From Subtercola sp. (GTDB taxonomy: Bacteria; Actinomycetota; Actinomycetes; Actinomycetales; Microbacteriaceae): a stretch of DNA of 37,475 bases. The stretch lies in the NCBI GenBank assembly GCA_025463765.1, contig JAODBC010000042.1, positions 1-37,475 of the forward strand, read 5' to 3'. The notes below the pieces were generated by a model. It was not told the DNA's origin, did no database searches, and saw only the letters and a list, made by a program, of their open reading frames with translations. Position numbers and translations under genes: made by a program. Positions 23,838 through 30,677 of the stretch are shown one piece after another (position 1 is the first letter of the stretch; every line of letters starts with the position of its first letter).

Positions 23838-24137
23838 TCAGGCGCCGAGGCCGCCGACAACCTCGAAGGCGAGGGAGGTCATGTCTGCGGTGAGCATCGG
23901 GCGGGCATCCGCTATCGCCGCCTGCACCGACGGGAGCTGAAGCGACGCAGCGTGCGCCTCGTCGCTCACCCAGCGCTCGCTGATGTAGACGACGTCGGGC
24001 TCGGCGGGGTTCGTGCCAACGAGATACTGCAAGCAGCCCAACTCGGCGAGCGCGGACTGGTCGGTGAGCAACAGGCGAATGACGTCGTCGCGGCGCCCGG
24101 GCTGGGCGCGCAGGGTGGCGGTGTAGCTGAAGGTCAT
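23838..24137 (-). CDS. antibiotic biosynthesis monooxygenase (ABM) / quinol monooxygenase family
   Basis: A 99-residue protein of the usual ABM size. It has the dimeric alpha/beta-barrel pattern: a first strand MTFSYTATLRAQPG, a helix RDDVIRLLLTDQSALAEL, the GCLQYLV strand, VVYISERWVSDEAHAASL and a final helix. Small ABM proteins oxidise quinols or related aromatics without cofactor, or act as accessory proteins. It is listed from ATG 24137; ATG 24149 in the same frame is possible. It is divergent from the quinone-oxidoreductase-like gene at 24355, so a shared quinone theme is possible but unproven. Confidence 0.82.
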   Translation of the reverse strand: MTFSYTATLRAQPGRRDDVIRLLLTDQSALAELGCLQYLVGTNPAEPDVVYISERWVSDEAHAASLQLPSVQAAIADARPMLTADMTSLAFEVVGGLGA

Positions 24138-24169
24138 GCGTTCCAGCATGCCCGGTCGGGCCCCCCGAG

Positions 24170-24221
24170 GGGAAGCGCGGCAGGGAAGCGCGGCGGGGAA
24201 GCGCGGCGGGGATGCGCGGCG
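24170..24221. repeat. 13-bp tandem repeat, 4 copies, intergenic
   Basis: GGGAAGCGCGGCG is repeated four times (24170-24182, 24183-24195, 24196-24208, 24209-24221) with at most one or two changes per copy, plus a partial fifth. It lies between the divergent monooxygenase and oxidoreductase genes. The period of 13 is not a multiple of three. Confidence 0.9.
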
Positions 24222-24342
24222 GCGGATGCGCCTTGTGTGCTGCGATAGGCGTCGTTCGGGTTGGAGAGTTCTCCACAGAGCCTGGTGCCGTCGAGTTGTG
24301 CACAGATCGCACCGCCGGCCGGGAGTCTGGCAGACAAGTGGG

Positions 24343-24348
24343 TAGCGT
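24343..24348 (+). promoter_or_regulatory. -10-like hexamer of the oxidoreductase gene
   Basis: TAGCGT ends six bases before the ATG at 24355. GGAGG also lies in those six bases, too close to the ATG to be an ideal Shine-Dalgarno. Confidence 0.4.
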
Positions 24349-24354
24349 GGAGGC

Positions 24355-25485
24355 ATGAAAGCGATGATCTTCGATACCTACGGCGGCCCCGAGGTTCTGC
24401 ACGAAGCCGACGTTGCGATGCCGCAGCTGAAGCCGGGCCAGGTGCTCGTCCGGGTGCGGGTGGCCGCCGTGAACCCCTATGACCTCAAGCTGCGGTCGGG
24501 CGCGATGCAGCAGAACGTGCATCCCACGTTCCCGGTGATTCCGGGTAGCGAGCTGGCCGGTGTCGTGGTGGCGATCGGGCCCGCCGTGCACGGGTCTGCC
24601 GAGCCGGGTATCTCCACGCCCACGACGACGCTTGGTGGCGTGGGGTCGGGCGAGCCGGGTACCTTCATGCCCACGACGACGCCCGGTGGCGTGGGGTTGG
24701 GTAGCGCTCGCTCGGGTGCAGCATCTGATTCCGTCGCCGTCTCCGTCTCCGCGCCAGCGCCAGCGCTTGCTCGCGCCCGCACCGTCTGGCCGCCGCTGCA
24801 GGTCGGCGATCCGGTGTTCGGCTGGGGCTCGAGCGGGTCGTATGCCGAGTTCTGCGCCGCCAAAGCCGTCATTCGTAAGCCTGACGATCTGCATTGGGAG
24901 GCAGCCGCTTCGCTTGTCGTGGCCGGCGCGACAGCCCTGCGGTGCCTCGCCCAGCTCGCGGTGATGAGTGGTGAGACACTACTTGTGCACGGCGGGGCAG
25001 GCGCCGTTGGCTCAGCTACCGTGCAGATCACGGTGCACGAGGGCGTGACAGTGATCGCGACCTGCAGCGAACGCGACGCCGAACTGGTGCGTGAACTCGG
25101 CGCGCACCCCGTGCGCTACGGCGACGGATTCGTGGAGCGCGTGCGCGAACTGGCGCCCGACGGGGTCGACGCCGTGCTCGACACGGCCGGCGCGGGTGCG
25201 TTGCCCGGCTCGATCGAGCTCGCCGGGGGCACCGAGCGTGTGTTGACCATCGCCGATACCGCCGCCTTCGCCCTCGGGGTGACGTTCTCGAGCGGTGGCG
25301 CGAGCGATCAGACTCCGGATGTTCTGCAGCGCATCGCCGACCTGGCCCTGTCGGGCGTGCTCAAGCCGCCTCCGACGCGCCACTTCGCCCTCGCCGATGC
25401 TGCCGCCGCGCAGACGGCGCTCGCCGCCGGCGGGTTTCGTGGAAAGACCCTGCTCGATGTAGCCCGAACGGGGTTCGATCGCTAG
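24355..25485 (+). CDS. NADPH:quinone oxidoreductase-like MDR protein with a 60-residue insertion
   Basis: A 376-residue zinc-free medium-chain dehydrogenase of the quinone oxidoreductase type. It has an N-terminal GroES-like domain (YGGPEVLHEADVAMPQLKPG, and FPVIPGSELAGVVVAIG), the nucleotide-binding HGGAGAVGSATVQIT motif and the closing GKTLLDV. Relatives are usually 300-330 residues. Here about 60 extra residues (about 80-143) interrupt the GroES domain between VVAIGPAV and QVGDPVFGW, where family members pass directly from one to the other. The insertion contains a 51-bp tandem duplication and then an Ala/Ser/Val-rich stretch. No catalytic zinc ligands are visible. It ends at a strong terminator. 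Confidence 0.88.
   Translation: MKAMIFDTYGGPEVLHEADVAMPQLKPGQVLVRVRVAAVNPYDLKLRSGAMQQNVHPTFPVIPGSELAGVVVAIGPAVHGSAEPGISTPTTTLGGVGSGEPGTFMPTTTPGGVGLGSARSGAASDSVAVSVSAPAPALARARTVWPPLQVGDPVFGWGSSGSYAEFCAAKAVIRKPDDLHWEAAASLVVAGATALRCLAQLAVMSGETLLVHGGAGAVGSATVQITVHEGVTVIATCSERDAELVRELGAHPVRYGDGFVERVRELAPDGVDAVLDTAGAGALPGSIELAGGTERVLTIADTAAFALGVTFSSGGASDQTPDVLQRIADLALSGVLKPPPTRHFALADAAAAQTALAAGGFRGKTLLDVARTGFDR
24601..24702 (+). repeat. 51-bp in-frame tandem duplication in the oxidoreductase insertion
   Basis: Units 24601-24651 and 24652-24702 share most positions, including the runs CCCACGACGACGC and GGTGGCGTGGGG, and encode related 17-residue segments containing PTTT and GGVG. Confidence 0.9.
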
Positions 25486-25528
25486 CTCAGCTGCCCGGGC
25501 CACGGGCGGAGCTGCGGAAAGCGATCTC

Positions 25529-25573
25529 AGCGGACGAGGGCGATAGGTGCGCCGGTCGCTCTCGTCCGCTTTT
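25529..25573 (+). terminator. strong rho-independent terminator after the oxidoreductase gene
   Basis: AGCGGACGAGGGCGA (25529-25543) pairs with TCGCTCTCGTCCGCT (25556-25570), 15 pairs with one G-U, around a 12-base loop and followed by TTTT. The rest of the gap to 25684 is C/G-rich and holds no recognised feature. Confidence 0.88.
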
Positions 25574-25684
25574 CTCGCGCTCGCGATGACTCAAGCCGCA
25601 AGAAGGCCCCGCCACCACCTCGCGGGCCACCACGTCGCGCGCCGCCGCCGCGCCCGCCCCCCCCGTTGCACGCCCCGCGCGGCC

Positions 25685-26176
25685 TCAGACGCCGTCGCGC
25701 ACGTCGCGCACGAAGTTCTGCGCGTGCATCCGCAGCGCCTCGATGCGGTGTTGCCGGGCAGCCTCCACGTCGAATCCGATGTAGGCGACGGGCGGCCGTT
25801 TGCGCACGTTGGCCGAGCACTCGAAGTGCGAGCACAGCAGCGTTCCGACGGTGTTTCCGTTGCGGCCCGCCTGCCCGGCGCGCTTCGCGGCGAAAAGCAC
25901 CACGTCGTTCGGCAGCAGCACGTCTTCGCACCAGGCGCACTGCGGGCGCGACCGCACTTTTCCGTCGGACTGCCGCAGCACGATTCCGACGGGCCCGCCG
26001 TCGAGGTGCGTGAAAACGTAGCCGAGGCTCGGAATCTTGGCGTCACGCCAGCCGAGGTAGTCCAGCTTCTCCCAGTTGAGGGTGGTGAGCTCGGGCGGCA
26101 GGGTCAGGTTCGTTCGTTCTTTCAGCGACGCGTTGACGAACGACGTGCGAATTTCTTTTTCGGTCAGGGGGAGCAT
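25685..26176 (-). CDS. FBP-domain protein, FusB-like EF-G-binding zinc protein
   Basis: A 163-residue protein. After an N-terminal helical region (LTEKEIRTSFVNASLKER), the C-terminal half has a treble-clef-like zinc site: CAWC followed about 30 residues later by CSHFEC, with a conserved FAAKRAGQAGRNGNTVGTLL segment between. This is the FBP_C layout of FusB/FusC and the broad family of actinobacterial EF-G-binding proteins. FusB rescues EF-G from fusidic acid-stalled ribosomes; for most family members the physiological role is unknown, so resistance should not be assumed. GAGGA lies about eight bases upstream of the ATG at 26176. Confidence 0.85.
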   Translation of the reverse strand: MLPLTEKEIRTSFVNASLKERTNLTLPPELTTLNWEKLDYLGWRDAKIPSLGYVFTHLDGGPVGIVLRQSDGKVRSRPQCAWCEDVLLPNDVVLFAAKRAGQAGRNGNTVGTLLCSHFECSANVRKRPPVAYIGFDVEAARQHRIEALRMHAQNFVRDVRDGV

Positions 26177-26520
26177 GGGTGTGATTCCTCGTCAGTAGGC
26201 CAGCCCGCCGGCAGTGGATGCTCGGGTCGGGGCTGTTCCGAATATGTATGGTGCGCCGGCACAAGCCGTCGGGCTGCGGCGCGCAAGCGTCGCTACGACA
26301 CGAACGGTGCGACACGAACGGTGCGACACGAACAGTGCGATGCGAACCGCACGATACGAGCCGCACGACGCGAACCGCACGACGCGAACAGATCGGGTGA
26401 GGCGTTACCTGCCGCCGGCGAAGAAGGCGCCGACGACCCCCTGACGCCCTGAGGGCTGACGAAGAGCGGTCACTGGTTTCACGCGAGCAACTATACGCCC
26501 GCTCGCCGGGCGCGCGCGGT
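26177..26520. other. 344-base gap between the FBP and MocR genes
   Basis: It holds the FBP promoter region and the 14-bp repeat array at 26297-26394. I see no protein-coding gene or terminator with a T-tract. Confidence 0.6.
26297..26394. repeat. 14-bp tandem repeat array, 7 copies, intergenic
   Basis: Seven contiguous 14-base units. Units 1-3 (26297, 26311, 26325) are GACACGAACGGTGC or one base away; units 4-7 (26339, 26353, 26367, 26381) drift to GACGCGAACCGCAC. The period is not a multiple of three and there are no unique spacers, so it is neither coding nor a CRISPR array. It lies about 120 bases upstream of the FBP start. Confidence 0.92.
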
Positions 26521-28158
26521 TCAAATCATGTCTGCGTAGGCCGGCAGCTCTGCCGAAAGCGCCAAGCCGCTCACGTCGCGCCAGGCAAGCTGCAGGGCAT
26601 CCACTGCCCGTGAGGTTTCGACGGGCAGCAGGTTGATGGGAAGGCGCAAGAAGCGCTCGAAGGCGCCGTCGATGCCGAAGCGGGGTCCGGCGGTGATGAG
26701 CACACCGCGCGTGCGAGCAGCGAGAACAAGCTGCGAACTCGCGGGGCGGCCGAGGTTCACCCAGGCGCAGAGTCCGCCATCGACGCGCGGAACCTGCCAC
26801 TCGGGCAGCGCCTCGGCCAGGGCGTCGAACAGCGCCTCGCGGCCGGCGCGCAGCTCGGCCTGGCGCAGCGGAAGCAGGGCGGCGGTCTGCGGCACCAGAT
26901 TCGCGGCGACCAGTTGTTCGAAGATCGGTGTGCCGATATCGCTCGACGCCCGGGTTGCGAGCAGGCGGCGGATGATCGCGCGCGAAGCCCTCACCCAGCC
27001 GATGCGCAGGCCGCCCCAGAACGTCTTGCTGGTGGAACCGAGCGTGATGACGTCGCCGAACGTGCCGAGCGGGGCGGGGCGAGGGCGGCGGTCACTGGGC
27101 GCGTCGATCGTCAGCTCGGCGGTCGTCTCGTCGGCCACGAGCACGGTGCCGCTGCGTTCGGCAGCCGCGACGAGCCGGCGGCGCAGGTCGTTGCTCATCG
27201 ACGCACCCGTCGGGTTCTGGTAGTCGGGCATCAGATACGCCAGCGTCGGGGCGGTGCGCTCGAACGCCTGAAAGAGCGCTTCTTCGTGCCAGCCGCCGTC
27301 TTCGGGTGCGCTGAACGTATGCTCGGGCCCGGTGCCCTCGATCTCGCCGGCTGTTCCGCTGGCCCCGCGCCGGCTGGTCGCGCCGGCCGTGGTCTCCGTG
27401 TCGCGCCGACTGGCCGCGCCGGCCGCGCTGCCCGCCCCGAACCCGGTGCCCGCCCCGCGCCCACCCGAACCGCCCGCCCCGCGCCCACCCGAACCGCTGG
27501 CCCCCGCCGCCGTGACCGACACCGGCACGAGCCGCGCGCCTGCCGCAACGAGCGCGTCGGCCGCATGCGGATACGTCGGCGTCTCGACGATCACCCGATC
27601 ACCCCGCGTGAGCAGCGTGCGAGCGATGAGTGTCAGCGCCTGCAACGCACCGCTCGTGACCATGATCTCGTCGGCCTGCGTCGGCAGGCCGCGCTCCGTG
27701 TACCGGTCGGCGATGGCCTGGCGCAACTGCGGCAGCCCGAGCGGCTCGTAACCGAGCGTGGCCAGGTAAGGCCCGATCTGCATGGCCGCCTGCTGCACGG
27801 CCGTATCGACCCCCGCCACCGCGGGCAGCGCGGCCTGGGTGAAGTTGATGACGCCGCTGCTCACGACGTGCTCCGTGGCTTCGACTGCCGGATTCTTCGC
27901 GATGCTGCCCGAGCCGCGCACGCTCTGCAGGTAACCGGATGCCCGAAGCTCGGCATACGCGGCCCCGATCGTGCTGCGGCTCAGCCCGAGCCGTTCGCTC
28001 AGTTCGCGTTCGGCGGGCAGGCGGCTGCCGCCCGGAATACGCCCGTCGGCGATGAGCAGGCCGACGCGGTCGGCGAGCGCTTGATAGACGGTGCCCTCGG
28101 TCTTCCACTCGCCGAGCATCGCGTCGAGGGCTCGGGCTGACAGGTGGAGGGCGGTCAT
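26521..28158 (-). CDS. MocR-type regulator (GntR helix-turn-helix fused to aminotransferase domain)
   Basis: A 545-residue MocR/PdxR-type protein. Residues about 20-85 form the GntR winged helix (LLIADGRIPGGSRLPAEREL, then SERLGLSRSTIGAAYAELRA). From about 120 on there is a fold-type-I PLP aminotransferase domain with the PLP lysine in GSTSKTFWGGLRIGW (about residue 377). These proteins sense PLP or an aminated metabolite and usually control a neighbouring divergent gene. A Gly/Ser/Arg-rich insertion of about 65 residues (about 210-280), including a 24-bp tandem duplication, interrupts the aminotransferase domain after TPTYPHAADALVAAGARLVP. TAGACT lies exactly six bases before the ATG, suggesting a leaderless message. 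Confidence 0.92.
   Translation of the reverse strand: MTALHLSARALDAMLGEWKTEGTVYQALADRVGLLIADGRIPGGSRLPAERELSERLGLSRSTIGAAYAELRASGYLQSVRGSGSIAKNPAVEATEHVVSSGVINFTQAALPAVAGVDTAVQQAAMQIGPYLATLGYEPLGLPQLRQAIADRYTERGLPTQADEIMVTSGALQALTLIARTLLTRGDRVIVETPTYPHAADALVAAGARLVPVSVTAAGASGSGGRGAGGSGGRGAGTGFGAGSAAGAASRRDTETTAGATSRRGASGTAGEIEGTGPEHTFSAPEDGGWHEEALFQAFERTAPTLAYLMPDYQNPTGASMSNDLRRRLVAAAERSGTVLVADETTAELTIDAPSDRRPRPAPLGTFGDVITLGSTSKTFWGGLRIGWVRASRAIIRRLLATRASSDIGTPIFEQLVAANLVPQTAALLPLRQAELRAGREALFDALAEALPEWQVPRVDGGLCAWVNLGRPASSQLVLAARTRGVLITAGPRFGIDGAFERFLRLPINLLPVETSRAVDALQLAWRDVSGLALSAELPAYADMI
27449..27496 (-). repeat. 24-bp tandem duplication in the MocR insertion
   Basis: Two identical 24-base units (27449-27472, 27473-27496) encode GSGGRGAG twice inside the low-complexity insertion. 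Confidence 0.9.
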
Positions 28159-28161
28159 CTG

Positions 28162-28237
28162 ACCAGTCTAGGCCAATTGGTCTGTTGACGCCCTGCCAAT
28201 TCTCTAATTGGATTGGCTTTATCGACGTTGGACTGGT
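28162..28237. promoter_or_regulatory. nested inverted repeats between mocR and the divergent operon
   Basis: Three symmetric elements: an outer pair, ACCAGTC (28162-28168) and GACTGGT (28231-28237); the palindrome CCAATTGG (28173-28180); and CCAATT-CTCT-AATTGG (28196-28211) with a further ATTGG after it. The outer left arm overlaps the -10 (TAGACT, minus strand, 28170-28165) of mocR. TTGACG at 28185-28190 may be a rightward -35. The repeated ATTGG/CCAAT half-sites are good MocR contact candidates. Confidence 0.6.
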
Positions 28238-28285
28238 GTCTGACGCGCATATCCGAACGGAATCGGGCGAATGGAGTGAGTAGTG

Positions 28286-28453
28286 ATGCTGTTTCTGGTT
28301 ATTCTCGGCCTGATTGGTCTGGCCGGTATTGGGGCAACGTTCTACGCCATCGCCCGTGACGGATACGCTCCGGCTCGCACGCGAGATGCCGCGTTCTACC
28401 GGTCGACCTTCGACTATTCTGCAGAGCACACGACGAAAGAGACTGCCAAATGA
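28286..28453 (+). CDS. small membrane protein, 55 aa, coupled to the PhzF-like gene
   Basis: ATG at 28286 opens a 55-residue frame: one N-terminal hydrophobic helix (MLFLVILGLIGLAGIGATFY), then ARDGYAPARTRDAAFYRSTF and a polar tail. Short actinobacterial membrane proteins with a DGY-x-P-x-R/TR segment after one helix are frequent, and none that I know has a defined function. The stop overlaps the PhzF start (ATGA, 28450-28453), strong support that it is translated. GGAGTGAG lies about ten bases upstream. It is the first gene of the operon divergent from mocR. Confidence 0.72.
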   Translation: MLFLVILGLIGLAGIGATFYAIARDGYAPARTRDAAFYRSTFDYSAEHTTKETAK

Positions 28454-29331
28454 GCGACCCGACCATCCGCCCGTTCGCCCAGGTCGATGTCTTCACGAGC
28501 GTGCCGTACCGCGGTAATCCGCTTGCCGTCGTGCTCGACGGCACCGGGCTCGACGACGAACAATTGGCCCGGTTCGCCAACTGGACCAATCTCTCGGAGA
28601 CCACGTTCATCTTGCCGCCCACCCCTGAGGGAGCCGCTGCGGGCGCGGACTACCGGGTTCGCATCTTCACTGTGAACACCGAGTTGCCGTTCGCCGGGCA
28701 CCCGACGCTCGGCTCGGCGCACGCGTGGCTCGAAGCCGGCGGCGTGCCTCGAGACGCCGACACCATCGTGCAGGAGTGCGAGATCGGTCTCATCCCGATC
28801 CGGCGCGACGGGACTCGCCTCGCTTTCGGTGCGCCGCCATTGCGCCGCAGCGGTGCGATCGGCGACGCCGACCTCGCCCGAATCGCCGGCGTGCTCGGCA
28901 TTGCTGTCGACGACATCGTCGACTCGAACTGGATCGACAACGGGCCCGGCTGGTCGGGCATCCTGCTGCGGTCGGCTGAGGCCGTGCTGGCGCTCGAGCC
29001 CGACTTCGCGGCACTCAACGGTCAGTCGATCGGCGTGGTGGGGCCGTACCCGTCGGTTGTCGCCGGCGTGCAGGGTGCTGCCGAGCATCCGCAGTTCGAG
29101 GTACGCGGGTTCGCCGGAGCCGCCCAGGTGAGCGAAGACCCCGTAACCGGAAGCCTCAACGCCGGCCTCGGGCAGTGGATGATCGGGGCCGGCCACGCTC
29201 CGTCGAGCTACCTCGCGGGCCAGGGCTCACGCCTGGGTCGCGACGGCCGCATCCACATCGCCGAGCTCGACGGCCAGGTCTGGGTCGGCGGCGACACCGT
29301 CACCTGCATAAGGGGAACCGTGCAGTTGTAG
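28450..29331 (+). CDS. PhzF-family isomerase/epimerase-like protein
   Basis: A 293-residue PhzF-fold protein. It shows the N-terminal DVFTSVPYRGNPLAVVLDG signature, the conserved glutamate in NLSETTFILPP (the general acid/base in PhzF), the RIFTVNTELPFAGHPTLGSA block and the C-terminal VSEDPVTGSLNAGLGQWMI region. PhzF itself isomerises a phenazine precursor; most relatives have unknown substrates, and no phenazine genes are present. It is coupled to the 55-residue membrane protein upstream and faces mocR, so its substrate or product may be the signal the MocR protein senses (inference). Confidence 0.9.
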   Translation: MSDPTIRPFAQVDVFTSVPYRGNPLAVVLDGTGLDDEQLARFANWTNLSETTFILPPTPEGAAAGADYRVRIFTVNTELPFAGHPTLGSAHAWLEAGGVPRDADTIVQECEIGLIPIRRDGTRLAFGAPPLRRSGAIGDADLARIAGVLGIAVDDIVDSNWIDNGPGWSGILLRSAEAVLALEPDFAALNGQSIGVVGPYPSVVAGVQGAAEHPQFEVRGFAGAAQVSEDPVTGSLNAGLGQWMIGAGHAPSSYLAGQGSRLGRDGRIHIAELDGQVWVGGDTVTCIRGTVQL

Positions 29332-29345
29332 GCCCACTCTGGACT

Positions 29346-29400
29346 GAGCTGCGAGTTTTGGTGGGTTGGGCGGGCGACCACCCGCCAGAACTTGCAGCTC
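29346..29400. terminator. 20-bp stem-loop after the PhzF gene
   Basis: The arms 29346-29365 (GAGCTGCGAGTTTTGGTGGG) and 29381-29400 (CCCGCCAGAACTTGCAGCTC) pair over all 20 positions with three G-U wobbles, around a 15-base loop. It starts 14 bases after the PhzF stop. No T-tract follows, so it would be a terminator of the U-less type often proposed for actinobacteria, or a processing or stability element. Confidence 0.6.
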
Positions 29401-29424
29401 GGCGACGCATGCGATGATGAAAGC

Positions 29425-30654
29425 GTGACATCCGAGCCCCGAGTCGACAGCGACGACGCGACGAAGCCGCTCAGCAGCAGCACCCGGCGGCGCGTTGTGA
29501 ATGTGGTGGTCGCGGTCGTTGCGAGTGTCGTCATCATTGCGGTGATCGCCGTGGCGGTGGGTGGGCTGTTCCTCATTCGTCCGGGCTCCGTCTCGACGCT
29601 GAGCGCCGCCACCACGGGGGAGTGGAGCAAGGTCACCCTGCCGCAGCCCGCCGAGAACGGTGACGGCACGCCATACGACATGTACGTGAAACCGGGCTCG
29701 AGCAAGAACCTGCTCATCTTCTTCGGCGACGGCGGCCTCAGCTGGAGCGAATCCACCGCCGTTCAGCCCGTCACCCTCGGCTCGAGCATCTTCGGCGGCG
29801 GCAACTTCTACTCGCCGAACGTTCCGTTCTATGTCGCCAACACCTTCGGCGGAATACTCTCGAACGAAGCCCGCAACCCGTTCGCCGACTGGACGACCGT
29901 CTACATTCCCACCACCACCGGCGACCTCGGCATCGGCGATGCCACAGCCAAGTTCATCGTGAGCAGCGGTAGCGGTAGCAGCGGCCCGAAGACCGTGACC
30001 GCGCGGTTCAACGGGTACAACAACTCCTCGGCCGCGCTCGCCTGGGTGTACGCGAATGTGGCGATGCCTGGCAAGGTCATGGTTGCCGGCGGCGGCACCG
30101 GCGGGTTGACGGCATCCTTCTGGCTCAGCAAGGTGGGTGACCACTACTCGTCGGCTGCGTTGTACGAATACTCCGACAGCGCGTATTACGCCGCAACCCT
30201 GCTCAGCGACGTGATCGACCCGGTGTGGGAGGCGAAGTTCGAGCAGCGCTTCGGCTACACGTTGAGCAGGGCTCCGCTGAAAGACGCGGTGACGTTCAAT
30301 ACGGCCCGCTTCGGTGACCGGCTCACCACGCTGATCTCGCAGACGCTGCTCGACAAGACCGACGCGACCTTCTCGGCAGACCTCGACGAGGGTTATTACA
30401 CCGTGCAGGCGGGCTCCGACTGGAACTACAGCATGAAGCAGACCATGCGCGCCCTACTCGGCGCCGATCAGCCACCGAGCCTCTTTCTCACCGACTTCGG
30501 TGCGAACCAGTACGGCGAGACGGCGCACATCCTTTCGACCAACCCGAGCTTCTGGCTCGCAACACAAGACGGTGTGGCTCTCGACCAGTGGCTCGCTGAC
30601 GCGGTCATCAACGACGACGCCCGCAACGCGGGAGTCGACTACCTGTACCAATAG
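29425..30654 (+). CDS. membrane-anchored pectinacetylesterase/Notum-family protein, probable pseudoenzyme
   Basis: A 409-residue protein. A basic N-terminus precedes one membrane helix (VVVAVVASVVIIAVIAVAV, about 28-48), so the rest is outside the cell. The layout fits the pectinacetylesterase/Notum alpha/beta-hydrolases: YDMYVKPGSSKNLLIFFGDG near the start, WTTVYIPTTTGDLGIGD, the nucleophile-elbow region VMVAGGGTGGLTASFW and a C-terminal HILSTNPSFW that would supply the histidine. Family enzymes have G-x-S-A-G-G at the elbow; here it reads GGGTGG, with glycine in place of serine. Carboxylesterase activity by the usual mechanism is therefore doubtful. Start GTG 29425 has GATGAT six bases upstream; the in-frame TTG at 29392 lies inside the stem-loop. 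Confidence 0.7.
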   Translation: MTSEPRVDSDDATKPLSSSTRRRVVNVVVAVVASVVIIAVIAVAVGGLFLIRPGSVSTLSAATTGEWSKVTLPQPAENGDGTPYDMYVKPGSSKNLLIFFGDGGLSWSESTAVQPVTLGSSIFGGGNFYSPNVPFYVANTFGGILSNEARNPFADWTTVYIPTTTGDLGIGDATAKFIVSSGSGSSGPKTVTARFNGYNNSSAALAWVYANVAMPGKVMVAGGGTGGLTASFWLSKVGDHYSSAALYEYSDSAYYAATLLSDVIDPVWEAKFEQRFGYTLSRAPLKDAVTFNTARFGDRLTTLISQTLLDKTDATFSADLDEGYYTVQAGSDWNYSMKQTMRALLGADQPPSLFLTDFGANQYGETAHILSTNPSFWLATQDGVALDQWLADAVINDDARNAGVDYLYQ

Positions 30655-30677
30655 AAGCAGCGTGGTTGACTGGGGCG

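Noticed and set aside
24269..24304. Two near-matches to DnaA boxes (TTCTCCACA and TTGTGCACA)
   Set aside because: Each has one mismatch, only two occur, and no dnaA/dnaN genes or AT-rich unwinding region are nearby; not enough for an origin.
26297..26394. 14-bp array as a CRISPR locus
   Set aside because: Units are contiguous, with no unique spacers, and shorter than any CRISPR repeat; no cas genes in the window.
28450..29331. Phenazine biosynthesis locus
   Set aside because: Only a PhzF-fold protein is present, a broad family; no other phz genes occur here.
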